64,000 nucleotides of DNA from Patiria miniata (Eukaryota > Echinodermata > Asteroidea > Valvatida > Asterinidae). Of this stretch, positions 42,501 through 50,692 are shown piece after piece. Where the stretch lies: assembly GCF_015706575.1 (NCBI RefSeq), contig NW_024037072.1, forward strand, positions 3,787,001 through 3,851,000. Direction: 5' to 3'. Below the pieces are notes generated by a model. It was not told the DNA's origin and searched no databases. It worked only from the letters and a program-made list of their open reading frames with translations. How positions within the stretch are numbered: position 1 is the first letter of the stretch; each line of letters begins with the position of its first letter. The position numbers and the translations under genes were made by a program.

Positions 42501-44877
42501 ATGACTGAGGACTTGGGACAATGGGGTGGGTGAGATAACAACGGGGCCGACGCTGCCCGAGGACCTGGGCACTAGTCCTCGAGAAGATTTTGTGTAATAA
42601 CCTAATGGGAGCTGACGAGAAAAAGTTAGGGTACAAAGAAAAGGGAACAAAAGAAGAAAAGGGCAGGTCCTCATGAGTATAGTAAAACATGACTGGGTGT
42701 GTGTATGTCTGTGTTTTCATGAGTTGTCATGAGTTATCGTTCACAACTTGCGGGTTGATCAACCGCGAAGCAGGCGAGGTGTAGCGGGCGAGGTGAAGCC
42801 TCGTAACCACACAAACACTGTAAGAAGCATCGATAAAGAGTTGCTTGCAGCTGCACCATGTTACAAGAAATCTCTTTTGTGATTTTATGTGGTTCTGATC
42901 CTAGTTCTGAGAAGAATCGTTGGGAAACTCGACATTTCAGACGCTCTGCTCTGCCCATCAATATAATCGATTTTAATATGAGCTGGTATGTTTAAGGATA
43001 TTGAACCTCCTGTTGGAACGAGATGAGTTTCTCTCGGCTCTTGGCTTTGTCGCTTTGGACCTCGGCTATCTCGGGAGACATTGCATCTTGGGATTGGTCA
43101 CGCGACACGCAGGCTGCTTTTTGGTCCTTCATCTCCAAGTATCCTATTACAAAATGAAGAAGAATGGTCATCATTTACAAATAATTCACTCAAACGGAAA
43201 TACTAAAACAGTGGTGGCACATGGGTTTTGGTATTGTGGTTCATTAGTTGTATTGTTGGGGCAAATTTGACAACAAAAGGTACGATTATGTTTGGTTCAA
43301 AATTATTAATTATTGCTCCTGTAACAATTTCCCTTTTAATCCATCCTGAAGTTGCAATAATGATGTCGAGAAAACAAATTTAAACACAAAAACTGTTCAG
43401 ACAAAATGAACTTGCACAAATGATTGTTGCATGCTACATGCACTGTGCCAAATTCCTTCTCTAGCTTTGAATGCACTTACACTACATAATTTGACAGAGC
43501 TCATCTATTTTTGTTTGGATAAACTTGATAAACATAACCATGCATGTACGAAACAGCGGTTCAGAGCTTTGGTTGTGTCTCTTGTCAGTATGTACGGTGT
43601 ACCCACGTAATTGTAATCATTGACAACCTACCACTATTGGGTTATGCCTGTATACTTAAGTGTGTCCCAAGTGATTGTGAGAAAAAAATTCACAAACTAC
43701 ACGGGTGGGGCTCAGACCCAAGACCTCCTCCTTACTAGTGCAGACATCTTACTGGAATTTGCATCATTCTACTGAATGTCAGACAAGTCGACCGTTGAGA
43801 CAACTCGACTCGGGACAAGTCGACCGTTGAGACAACTCGACCGTTGAGACAGGTCGACCGTTGAGACAACTCGACTCGGGACACCTCGACCGTTGAGACT
43901 GCTCGACTTAATGGAAATGAATACCCGTGGAGCAGAAAAAGTTGCACAAATCTGTGGCAAGACCGATCACGGGTGCGGCGCGGGCATACTCGATGTACAG
44001 AGGGCGTCGCGTGGGGCCGGTGCGCCCCGCCCGCCCGCAAGGACTGGGCCGGGCCCGGCATGCGGGCACGTCGACCGGCGCGGCAAATGGGCGCACAGGC
44101 CCGGCACAAACGATGTCACCGTGCACGGTACGGCCACGTTGACCTACCGGGGATGAGATAAGTGGGCGCACAGGGCTGGCAAAAACGATGTCACCGTGCA
44201 CGGTACGGACAAGTTGACCGGCAAAAGGGCGCACAGGCCCGGCAAAAACGATGCCACCGTGCACGGTACGGCCACGTTGACCGGGGATGCGTGCACGTGG
44301 CCTTGAAAAAAAACAACGATGTGCACGGGTACGGACAATCACGCTGCGCTATATCGGCTCTGTTATAGCTCCATGGTTATATGCAACAACAAAAAAGTCG
44401 TGTGTCATCACTCCCAAACGGCGATCAGCCGCCGTCAAAATCCCCGGTACTATTCCCGAAAGGCCGAAACTAGGCCCAAATCATGCGAGGCGACTTGTCT
44501 CAATGGTCGACTTGTCTTTCCATTTATCGCACATACGGTCGAGTTGTCTCAACGGTCGAGTTGTCTCAACGGTCGACTTGTCCCGAGTCGAGTTGTCTCA
44601 ACGGTCGACTTGTCCGCCCCCCATTCTACTGACAACTCCAAATTGGATTAAAATCTTCCCTGGATGTTTCTAAAACATATTTACCTCGGATGATGTCTTT
44701 CAATGTCTCTTTCTGTTCCGTCTCAATCTGTTTCATCTCTTGTATTGTCTCTCCATACTGCGTCAGTTTCTTGGCGCTGGACTGATCTTCCAGACATCTG
44801 CTGATCTCCTGTGTAGCTTGGAGGACTTTCCGATCCTCAATCAACGTGATGACCTCCGAGAGGTTAGATGAAGCCAT
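33410..44877 (-). CDS. SPC24: Kinetochore protein Spc24, complete
   Basis: Spc24 is a subunit of the NDC80 complex; with Spc25 it forms the globular end that docks the complex on the inner kinetochore. Exons on the minus strand: 44877-44685, 43143-43007, 41809-41715, 40261-40185 and 33519-33410. They total 612 nt, 203 codons plus TAA, with agreeing phases; human Spc24 is about 197 residues. Residues 1-135 are coiled-coil-like (DRKVLQATQEISRCLEDQ, ELDHLADLQVKLE). The globular domain follows: YNVSLYQAATKLTWDFNSEP aligns with human VYVAQLYHQVSKIEWDYECEP, and FSLDSRQNSKFFITNYLWDL with HLDSTQLSRKFISDYLWSL. Exon 2 uses a weak donor (GAG|GTTCAA) and is the least certain boundary. The small exons are easy to miss: introns 1 and 4 are swollen by fold-back elements, and coding sequence is about 5% of the gene. 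Confidence 0.9.
33665..33891. repeat. SPC24 intron 4 tandem unit, copy 1
   Basis: First of three ~223-bp tandem units (others 39708-39930 and 39931-40150), all in the same orientation and ending in or near aatggccaacttct. Shared blocks: ttaattttcaaat, gatgtgtttagaaaaagtat, gaatatgacatctaaaaaca. Confidence 0.85.
33945..34490. repeat. 57-bp minisatellite, left arm
   Basis: tattcac recurs at 33961, 34018, 34075, 34132, 34189, 34266 and 34380: steps of 57 except one of 77 and one double. The 57-mer is itself 20+20+17: two GATCGGTGATGGACTTTCGC-like units and one ctggtgatgcatattcac. Confidence 0.92.
34802..35478. repeat. Internal direct repeat of the 5.8-kb element, copy 1
   Basis: Matches 37134-37752 nearly base for base in long blocks, including a (ATC)n run at 34927-34946, ccaatcttggtatagatatg and cttgccgtagcg. 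Non-coding. Confidence 0.85.
35776..35809. repeat. Perfect 34-bp palindrome
   Basis: Arms TTTCCAACGCTGATCGG meet their complement with no spacer. Sits inside the 5.8-kb element. Confidence 0.9.
36665..37110 (-). pseudogene. Degraded LINE reverse transcriptase C-terminus
   Basis: Minus-strand translation across at least one frameshift and stops gives HEKHIAEMIGKANRKLFMFR, then PVLANASPVWHSSITLKQT, then DRRTTMCTNFALGAFKSGKF followed by WFP. Order and spacing match the C-terminal region of non-LTR retrotransposon ORF2 (jockey/CR1-like), whose consensus runs from 'Y..PVLEYASPVWH' to 'L..RR...C..FA'. Both an in-frame stop and a frameshift break it. Confidence 0.75.
37134..37752. repeat. Internal direct repeat of the 5.8-kb element, copy 2
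   Basis: Same orientation as 34802-35478, lacking some short segments. Starts just upstream, in minus-strand terms, of the LINE fragment. Confidence 0.85.
37975..38060. repeat. Long T and G homopolymer tracts
   Basis: About 27 T followed by 12 G, a short break and 12 more G. The flank ttgtgacgcccatggg resembles the end of a hAT-like MITE. Confidence 0.7.
39196..39665. repeat. 57-bp minisatellite, right arm (inverted), with a nested terminus copy
   Basis: 39360-39665 is the inverted array, about five units. At 39210-39262 an extra copy of the element terminus (gtgatcacattaaatgcctc) occurs before the main array, showing internal rearrangement. Confidence 0.85.
39708..40150. repeat. SPC24 intron 4 tandem unit, copies 2 and 3
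   Basis: Two units of about 223 bp, boundary at 39930/39931 where ccaacttctaactctg is uninterrupted. Without the 5.8-kb insertion, copy 1 and copy 2 would be contiguous. Confidence 0.88.
40185..40261 (-). CDS. SPC24: SPC24 exon 4 (residues 142-168)
   Basis: Acceptor TATCCAG|GTATAA, donor AAGGCT|GTATCC. Encodes RYNVSLYQAATKLTWDFNSE then PEEVKG, the most diagnostic Spc24 stretch. Confidence 0.92.
40262..41714. other. SPC24 intron 3, nothing recognised
   Basis: About 1.45 kb with no supported element. Confidence 0.45.
41715..41809 (-). CDS. SPC24: SPC24 exon 3 (residues 111-142)
   Basis: Acceptor GTCCAG|AGGGAG, donor ACCAG|GTTAGT. RELDHLADLQVKLE resembles the human LTRELEELKEIEADLE region just before the globular domain. 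Confidence 0.8.
41810..43006. other. SPC24 intron 2, nothing recognised
   Basis: About 1.2 kb; tgtggac recurs around 42192-42262, irregularly. No supported element. Confidence 0.45.
43007..43143 (-). CDS. SPC24: SPC24 exon 2 (residues 65-110)
   Basis: Acceptor GTAATAG|GATACT; donor probably CAGGAG|GTTCAA, which is weak. Encodes GYLEMKDQKAACV and DKAKSREKLISFQQE, coiled-coil type. Supported mainly by phase with exons 1 and 3. Confidence 0.7.
43776..44621. mobile_element. Fold-back element with TCGAC-rich arms
   Basis: CATTCTACTGA occurs at both flanks (43765-43775 and 44622-44632), an 11-bp direct repeat. Arms 43782-43915 and 44488-44615 are inverted arrays of gacaagtcgaccgttgagac and gacaactcgactcgg. 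The interior has at least three copies of a ~63-75-bp unit (cgatgtcaccgtgcacggta) at about 44089-44280. Non-coding, GC-rich. Lies in SPC24 intron 1, 52 bp from exon 1. Confidence 0.78.
44089..44290. repeat. ~63-75-bp GC-rich tandem repeats inside the TCGAC fold-back
   Basis: gggcgcacagg starts at 44091, 44164 and 44227, each followed by ccggcaaaaacgatg and gtgcacggtacgg. A related block sits at 45968-46013 inside the neighbouring MULE-like element. Confidence 0.8.
44685..44877 (-). CDS. SPC24: SPC24 exon 1 (residues 1-65)
   Basis: ATG 44877-44875; donor ATCCGAG|GTAAAT. Starts MASSNLSEVITLIEDRKVLQ and is rich in Glu/Lys/Gln, as expected for the N-terminal coiled coil that joins Ndc80-Nuf2. 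Confidence 0.82.
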
Positions 44878-45299
44878 TGTCTTTTATTTTAAGAAAAACT
44901 GCAAATAAATAATTGTTTTTATTTGGGGGTTTTGGTAGTGTCTTTTATTGCAATGGCTATTTTTGCGGAAGCCATAACCCGCTTTTAAACGTTAGAGTTA
45001 CAGAACTGCAATATAACGTTGCAAATTTAAAAGACTTTTTAAGAGATTTTGAATTCCTATAGGCCTCATGATTGAAGAGCTTTGATAGTTCAAAAGGATA
45101 GATGTGCATTCGGGGTGCTGAGTGAGACTAGGTAGAGAAACTGGAAGCAGAACTATTTTTGTTTGCCTTACCCCTACTAGAAGTAGAACTAGTGAACTAC
45201 ATCATGACATAATTATGGGGCTCCGTGCAGAGCCCCAGGCATAGTTCTAGGGGTAATCTTGAATGCTGTAATCTATTCCTTCTTCCATTGTACCGGTAT
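44878..45299. other. SPC24 upstream region
   Basis: Expected SPC24 promoter region. A small hairpin TGGGGCTC...GAGCCCCA lies at 45216-45237. No promoter motif could be assigned. Confidence 0.35.
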
Positions 45300-45476
45300 A
45301 GCCATTGAAAATTAATGGGGGGGGGGCGTTGTCGCCCCCCCCCCCCCCCACTGAGATTTTGTGTTTCTAAAAGAATTATCATTGATCTACATGACGCCCC
45401 CCCCCCCCCCCATGAAATGTTCCAGCCCCCCCCTCTCCCAGCGCCCCCCACTGAAAAATTCCTGGCTACGCCACTG
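45300..45476 (-). mobile_element. CAGTGGCGTAGCC-type MITE
   Basis: On the minus strand the element starts CAGTGGCGTAGCCAGGAATT and continues into long poly-G runs, a frequent terminus of small DNA transposons in animals. The other end near 45300 (ccattgaaaattaatggggg) is less clear. The MULE-like element inserted at its CACTG end. Confidence 0.5.
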
Positions 45477-45482
45477 ATTGAG

Positions 45483-47406
45483 TAGCCTTGACCAAGGCTA
45501 TCAGCTTGTTCCCATATGAGCTTGTTCCCGCTACCGCACACGGCGCGCGCAGCAACACAATGTTGTACTATACCGTTAGCCCCAACGACCCTTGCGTGTG
45601 CTTTGTGTGCATGTATGTATGTACGCCCCACACTCACTTCCACAAACAGCCGTACAGTAAGTCGAGGCAGAAGATAGCCTTGACGCAACCGTGTATGCTG
45701 AATATAATTAGTTCGCGTTATGGTAAATAGTCTTCTCTCATTGGATAACGGCTGACAAAAATATGAATATTTATTAAATTGCATAATACGACCAAAGGTT
45801 TATAAACCAGACGGCCTGTGGTAACAATAATTATTGTAAAACACCCCCTTAAAATCTTAAATAATAGTAGAATAATATTTATAAAGTTACACATAGTTTG
45901 GGTCGAAAATGAAATGAAAAGGATGAAAAATTAGACCTTCAAAAAACGGCAAACGGTACAAAACTGCACGCCGGCAAAAACGATGTCACCATGCACAGAG
46001 GCCACGTTGGGGCCGTCCACTGTAGGCACCGGCCCGGCTGGCGCCATGCAGTGAGACACGCTGCGCTTTCACGTTCAGCGGCCAAAAAAGCGCTCACACT
46101 ATTGAGTATGTATCTACTGCTGACTTTTTTTGGGGGGAGGGGTATCTCTCCTTCAGCAAACTTATTCTGTAAGACTGATTTTAACTTGTATGAACAACTT
46201 ATAAGTTATATGTCGTATGTACGACTAATATATCGACAGGGTACGACATATTTCGACAGGGTACGACTAATATCATCGACAGGTTACGACATTTATGTCG
46301 ACAGGGTATGACATATCAAACATATGACATAATGTCGACAGGTGCCGGTACAACATATATGTCGTGCATAAGTCGAGTCGACAGGGTACGATATATGTCG
46401 CATACGACAAAGTCGTATATATAAGTATGACTTAATATCTCGTGTGTACAAAATGTGAATTGTAACTCGTATGTTCGACTTGTTTGTCGATTATGTCGTA
46501 CATACAACATATCTTGTGAGAACGACTGGTATCTCGTACGATTTACATCTACGACTTACATATCGTACGTATGTCGTAGGTACGACATACGATTCATACG
46601 TACGCGTTAAAATACATGTGTCGTACGTATGAGATGTACATGTATGTTGCACATGGTACGAATTCAGGGAGAGTTTTTTTTTTCACCATGTACCTGACAG
46701 TTTCGTATATTTCCATCCCAAAGTCAATAGCTCGTTTCTTGCACTTAATTCATACGGGTGCTTATAGATACGAGTTAACCTGCATTCGATTAAATGGGTA
46801 CAATTTGACCTGGGTCCGAGTTGACCTATTCCCTACATTCGCTGTCCGGCAGAATAGCACGGGCAGGTAGCGGCGTGATAATGTGCGCTGTTGCACCGAC
46901 AAAATGTCGGCGGACGGTCTTGAACTGTCCAATTCGCAATACATTGGAAATATATCATTTTGAACAATTGTTCACTCATATAGCGGCATATTTTATTTGT
47001 TTGTAATAAAACTGGAGAAATGGTTTGAGTGAACATACATGTACGCGGTGTATACAGTAATTTGCGGGTCATGAATATGTATATCGCGGGTCAAAGTTTA
47101 CGGGCTTTGATTGGATATCGTGTAATATATGCGCATCAGAAATTTTCGGCCGATTTCGGTCGAAACTATAAAGAAACACATAAGAATTCGCCACGGTTGC
47201 GTCAAGGCTATCTTCCGCCTCGACTTGCTGTACGTACGGCTGTTTGCGGAAGTGTGTGTGGGGCGTACGTACATGCACACAAAGCACACGCAAGGGTCGT
47301 CGAGGCTAACGGTATAGTACAACTAGTGATTGTGTCGCGGCGCGCGCGGTGTGCGGTAGCGGGAACAAGTTCGTATGGGAACAAGTGATAGCCTTGGTCA
47401 AGGCTA
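45483..47406. mobile_element. MULE-like non-autonomous element
   Basis: 1924 bp. Ends TAGCCTTGACCAAGGCTA, itself near-palindromic, and inverted repeats extend about 230 bp inward (45483-45715, 47175-47406) with scattered mismatches. CTGATTGAG flanks both sides (45474-45482, 47407-47415), a perfect 9-bp target duplication. Long terminal inverted repeats with 9-bp duplications are characteristic of Mutator-like elements. No transposase. Interior: a module shared with the SPC24 intron 1 fold-back and a tacgacata-rich tract (46190-46620). Confidence 0.82.
46190..46620. repeat. Irregular tacgac / gtcgta repeat tract
   Basis: Dozens of copies of tacgacata, atgtcgta and tcgacagggtacgac in both orientations without a fixed period. 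It has strong self-complementarity and fills the centre of the MULE-like element. Confidence 0.75.
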
Positions 47407-47427
47407 CTGATTGAGACGATATTTTTT

Positions 47428-47508
47428 ATTAGCCCCACTAGTGTGGCCGTCGGTATGCTGCGCTTAGGTTCAGCGCAGCATACCGACGGCCACACTAGTG
47501 GGGCTAAT
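47428..47508. repeat. 37-bp-arm perfect hairpin
   Basis: ATTAGCCCCACTAGTGTGGC and following bases at 47428-47464 pair with 47472-47508; 7-nt loop. It begins 13 bp after the MULE target duplication. Confidence 0.92.
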
Positions 47509-47515
47509 TTTTTAT

Positions 47516-48770
47516 ATGAACAAAAAAGTGGCACAGAAAATTTTCTTCGATCCGTACTACTAGTCGTAGAATCCTAGTTAAGTCATGTAAGTCGGACTAC
47601 CCTAGACTTTGTCATGTTTGTACACAACCGCTGAAGTGGCATCAAGTTGCAACATTCTCTCCGAAAACCTACCTCTTTTTTTAACCTGTTGAAATTCCTT
47701 GGAAAACACACCGATTTTGCAATCAAAAATCGTATTCGTAACGTACACTTTTTCAAACGAACCGCGCCATCTTTTGCCTTCCCCTATGGCTAGAGGCTGA
47801 GCACAGGTGGGAATTTTGATAATGTGGGATTCGCGATGCAAACTGAACGCCTTTCAAAAATATAATTCCTACTTATGTATGAAACACCCGACAATAGCGC
47901 CCTCTTGGGATGCTTTACAATTTGTATACATGGATGTGTACAGGCTGTGTGGAGGACTGCTCGCACCCATCGCTCTCAAATCAAACGGGGTTTGGTTTCA
48001 GGCCATTGTAGGGGGGTACAGGCCAATGCTTATAATATGCCATATCACATTCCTCGGCTTAAAGCATTTTGTGGGCCATGAACTTGTGGGTTTGTAAAAA
48101 AAGAAGGGTGGATTGCAGTATAGGAGGACTGCAAGCTCGTATTTGTGAAACTTCGGCCCACAATAATTTTGCTCTATTTTTGGCGCAGGTATCATTGTTT
48201 TTAATGGCGACGGGCTGCGGGAGGACTACTTTTAGGGGTGACTATTTTTGGATGGAAGTTTCTCCCCCCCCCCCCCCCAAAAAAAAAATAGAAGCTGAAA
48301 ATAAAAGATGATGAAATAAACTTTGAGTTTTATGTGTGTCTCTCAACTTGAACACCATGTTTGGAGAGTTTTGAGTAGTTTTCCTGAATTTTGGAAGTGG
48401 GCGTATTTAGCACTGGGGTCTATGACACTTTATTTGCTGGTCTTAAACCAACCGCAGGCCGAGGTCATCTTGTTGGTTTACAGCCAGTTTTTTTTAATTA
48501 ATGTAATTCAAATTGGCTTCAACTTGAGGAGTTTTCCAAAACTCTTTAAAACAAAGCTCTTTTCTTTGACTATTTTTTGTACGCTAAACAGACCTATAAT
48601 ATTCTCTGACAAAAAATAGTGTCGCGGGGAGGGACTTTTTGTCGGTGTACCTAAAATAAAGCGCCCCCAAGCATCAAATGATCCCCTATATAGCGCAGGC
48701 AGTATAGAATGACGTCATTTCAGTCACGTATAGCTAAGACCATTGCATATTAACACTTCGAAATCCGACA
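47516..48770. other. Intergenic, nothing recognised
   Basis: Contains poly-C near 48267-48278. An open stretch at 47807-48097 (plus) has no recognisable protein. No element supported. Confidence 0.4.
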
Positions 48771-48842
48771 AATTCCGTAGTGTGGTGATTATCATGTGCA
48801 CCTATACGCGTAAGGTCCCTGGTTCGAGCCCAGGCGGAATCA
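48771..48842 (+). tRNA. tRNA-Val-like sequence, probably a pseudogene or SINE head
   Basis: Reads AATTCCG TA then gtgtggtgattatcat, an anticodon-arm region, aggtc, then CCTGG TTCGAGC CCAGG and CGGAATC A. Acceptor stem pairs 6 of 7, and the T stem is perfect. The D arm and variable loop match animal tRNA-Val. The anticodon arm is defective: stem TGCAC/GCGTA has one mismatch and the loop CTATAC has six bases, so no valid anticodon is presented. Eight T residues follow, a Pol III terminator. Confidence 0.55.
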
Positions 48843-49339
48843 TTTTTTTTCTTTCTTCTAAACAGCACAAGGAAATCATTATCTCTGGACGTACAGACCC
48901 GAGATATGTACTGGGCGTATTCGAATCTCCGTTCTCGAGTGACTCACGAACGGTGTTCTCGGGTTGCCCATATGTGAACGTGCGTGTGGACGGCGCAGCT
49001 GGGCGAAAAATCAAGATGACAGCCGTTATATTAAAAAAAAAACCGAAAGAAAAGAAGGGAAAACTTATTATCTTACAAAAGTAATTTAAATCCATAAATG
49101 GACATCACTAATTTTTAAGCCATCAGAAAACGATTAACATATCCTATAAGTCAAATTTAGCGGAGAAAATACTGAAGCACTAGCTGAAACAAATCATTAA
49201 ACACTTTGAATTTTTCAGACCAGTCTCATACGGTTTGTGCACAGGGTGTCACTGTGTCAAGTGATGTCCACGTATATCGTAAATCTGACAAGTCCACTCT
49301 GTGATCATGTACAATGATACCTAAAGACATGCCTGTATG

Positions 49340-49454
49340 GGGGTCTACCCGATGTTCCCCAATACTTTGTTCCCAAAAATCCTTAGGGTTAGGGTTATAG
49401 GGTTGGGGAACATATAGGGATTGGGAAACCATCGGTGAACATAGGTATGCACCC
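49340..49454. mobile_element. Tiny palindromic MITE with TTAGGG-like core, copy 1
   Basis: 115 bp starting GGGGTCTACCCGATGTTCCC and ending GGTATGCACCC. CCTGTATG flanks both sides (49332-49339, 49455-49462), a perfect 8-bp duplication typical of hAT elements. The arms pair imperfectly around ccttagggttagggtt. Confidence 0.75.
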
Positions 49455-49487
49455 CCTGTATGTAGTCATTACAAAAACATTGGGATG

Positions 49488-49531
49488 AGGGTGCATGCAA
49501 TGCCATGTCACTGACATGGCACCGCATGCAC
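49488..49531. repeat. Hairpin next to the tiny MITE
   Basis: GGGTGCATGC and GCCATGTCA pair with TGACATGGC and GCATGCACCC around a single C, with a 3-nt internal bubble. Confidence 0.8.
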
Positions 49532-49702
49532 CCGTCACCCCGAGGATGTCACATTTTAGGGACGTCACAACGCAAAAAAAAACTGCTGTTGGCAGAAAAT
49601 CCCATCTCAAACTAGTGCATCATTTCAGGTGGTCGACATCTGTTAACGTTGCCAACTTCTTTTGTTCTCTACGATTTGTTTCCTCCTGTGAACGATAGCG
49701 TT

Positions 49703-49996
49703 TCTATAGACCTTTCTTTCGTTTGTACTTTGAGCGCCATTTTGTATGGGCTGCTACATCACACAAAAAGACATAAATTTAAGCCGTGGTTGGCAACGGT
49801 TTTAACACCAAGAAATGCATATTAACACCTTTATTACGTAAGACAGCGTTTGCTGGTTATTTTGTATTGATAAAAAATTAATGATTATGTTTTAAACGTT
49901 AATAACAATTCTTTATTTTTGCAACATTGACCTCCGTAGTTTGCCAACCCGTGGTTGGTCAAAAATTGCCAACCGGCCTGTTGGCAAAGAAAGGTG
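49703..49996. mobile_element. Possible MITE
   Basis: Inverted ends gacctttcttt (49708-49718) and aaagaaaggt (49986-49995), with internal complementary ggttggcaa / ttgccaacc blocks. No target duplication was established. Confidence 0.35.
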
Positions 49997-50186
49997 ATCG
50001 TTTTATAAGGTCTTCCGAATTGTGGTACCGCATATCATATAAAATATACATGCAACATTTACAACATTTCAAAATATACATTTACAACATTTCTGTGTAA
50101 TTCATAATAATGACTAAAGTAAGTAGATTGCTTACATTTTCTGTACCAATATACCAATATAATAATGGTACATTTCGTATGACCAT

Positions 50187-50402
50187 GCACCAATACACTC
50201 TAAAAAGACCCCAGTCACTGAGATTCGACACGAAATCCGGATTCTATTGGTCATGATACTTTTCCGGGTCAAAACGACACTTCTCTGGGTCAAAATGACC
50301 CGGAAAATTAGAAGAAGTGTCAATTCGGCCCAGAAAAGTGTCACGCCCAATAGTACCCGGATGCCGGGTCAAATTTGGCCCATGATTTATTTCAGAGTGT
50401 AT
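50187..50402. mobile_element. TA-flanked MITE
   Basis: Ends TACACTCTAAAAA and TTTCAGAGTGTA, with TA at each outer edge as for Tc1/mariner-like elements. The interior repeats ccgggtcaaa in both orientations. Confidence 0.5.
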
Positions 50403-50649
50403 AAGGGTCGGATGCGGTAGGCCCAGCTAAGGACCGTCGGAGGACCCACGAAACACGAAAGCTCAGCTGTGTAAACGAATCCAGCTGCTACTGTTGTCGA
50501 AAATAATTTCATCTTTGAAATGATTTGTTTAATCAACCTGCATTTTCAAAACTTTAATCCGCCATATGCGTAACAATGCAGATGGAATTTATAAAAATAT
50601 TATGGACATCATAAAAGCTACCGGTGCAGTCATGATTACATGCACACAC

Positions 50650-50655
50650 TTTAAT
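50650..50655 (-). terminator. Candidate polyadenylation signal
   Basis: ATTAAA on the minus strand 38 bases after the stop, followed by gtgtgtgcatg. Confidence 0.4.
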
Positions 50656-50692
50656 TGTCCGATCGTTGAATATAATGTTACCAAGAACCATG

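Noticed and set aside
43001..43270. Plus-strand open frame of 89 codons
   Set aside because: Antisense of SPC24 exon 2 and its intron.
43735..44342. GC-rich open frames of 120-145 codons, minus strand
   Set aside because: They cover tandem repeats inside the TCGAC fold-back; composition explains the lack of stops.
47807..48097. 96-codon open frame, plus strand
   Set aside because: No recognisable motif, no splice or neighbouring exon support.
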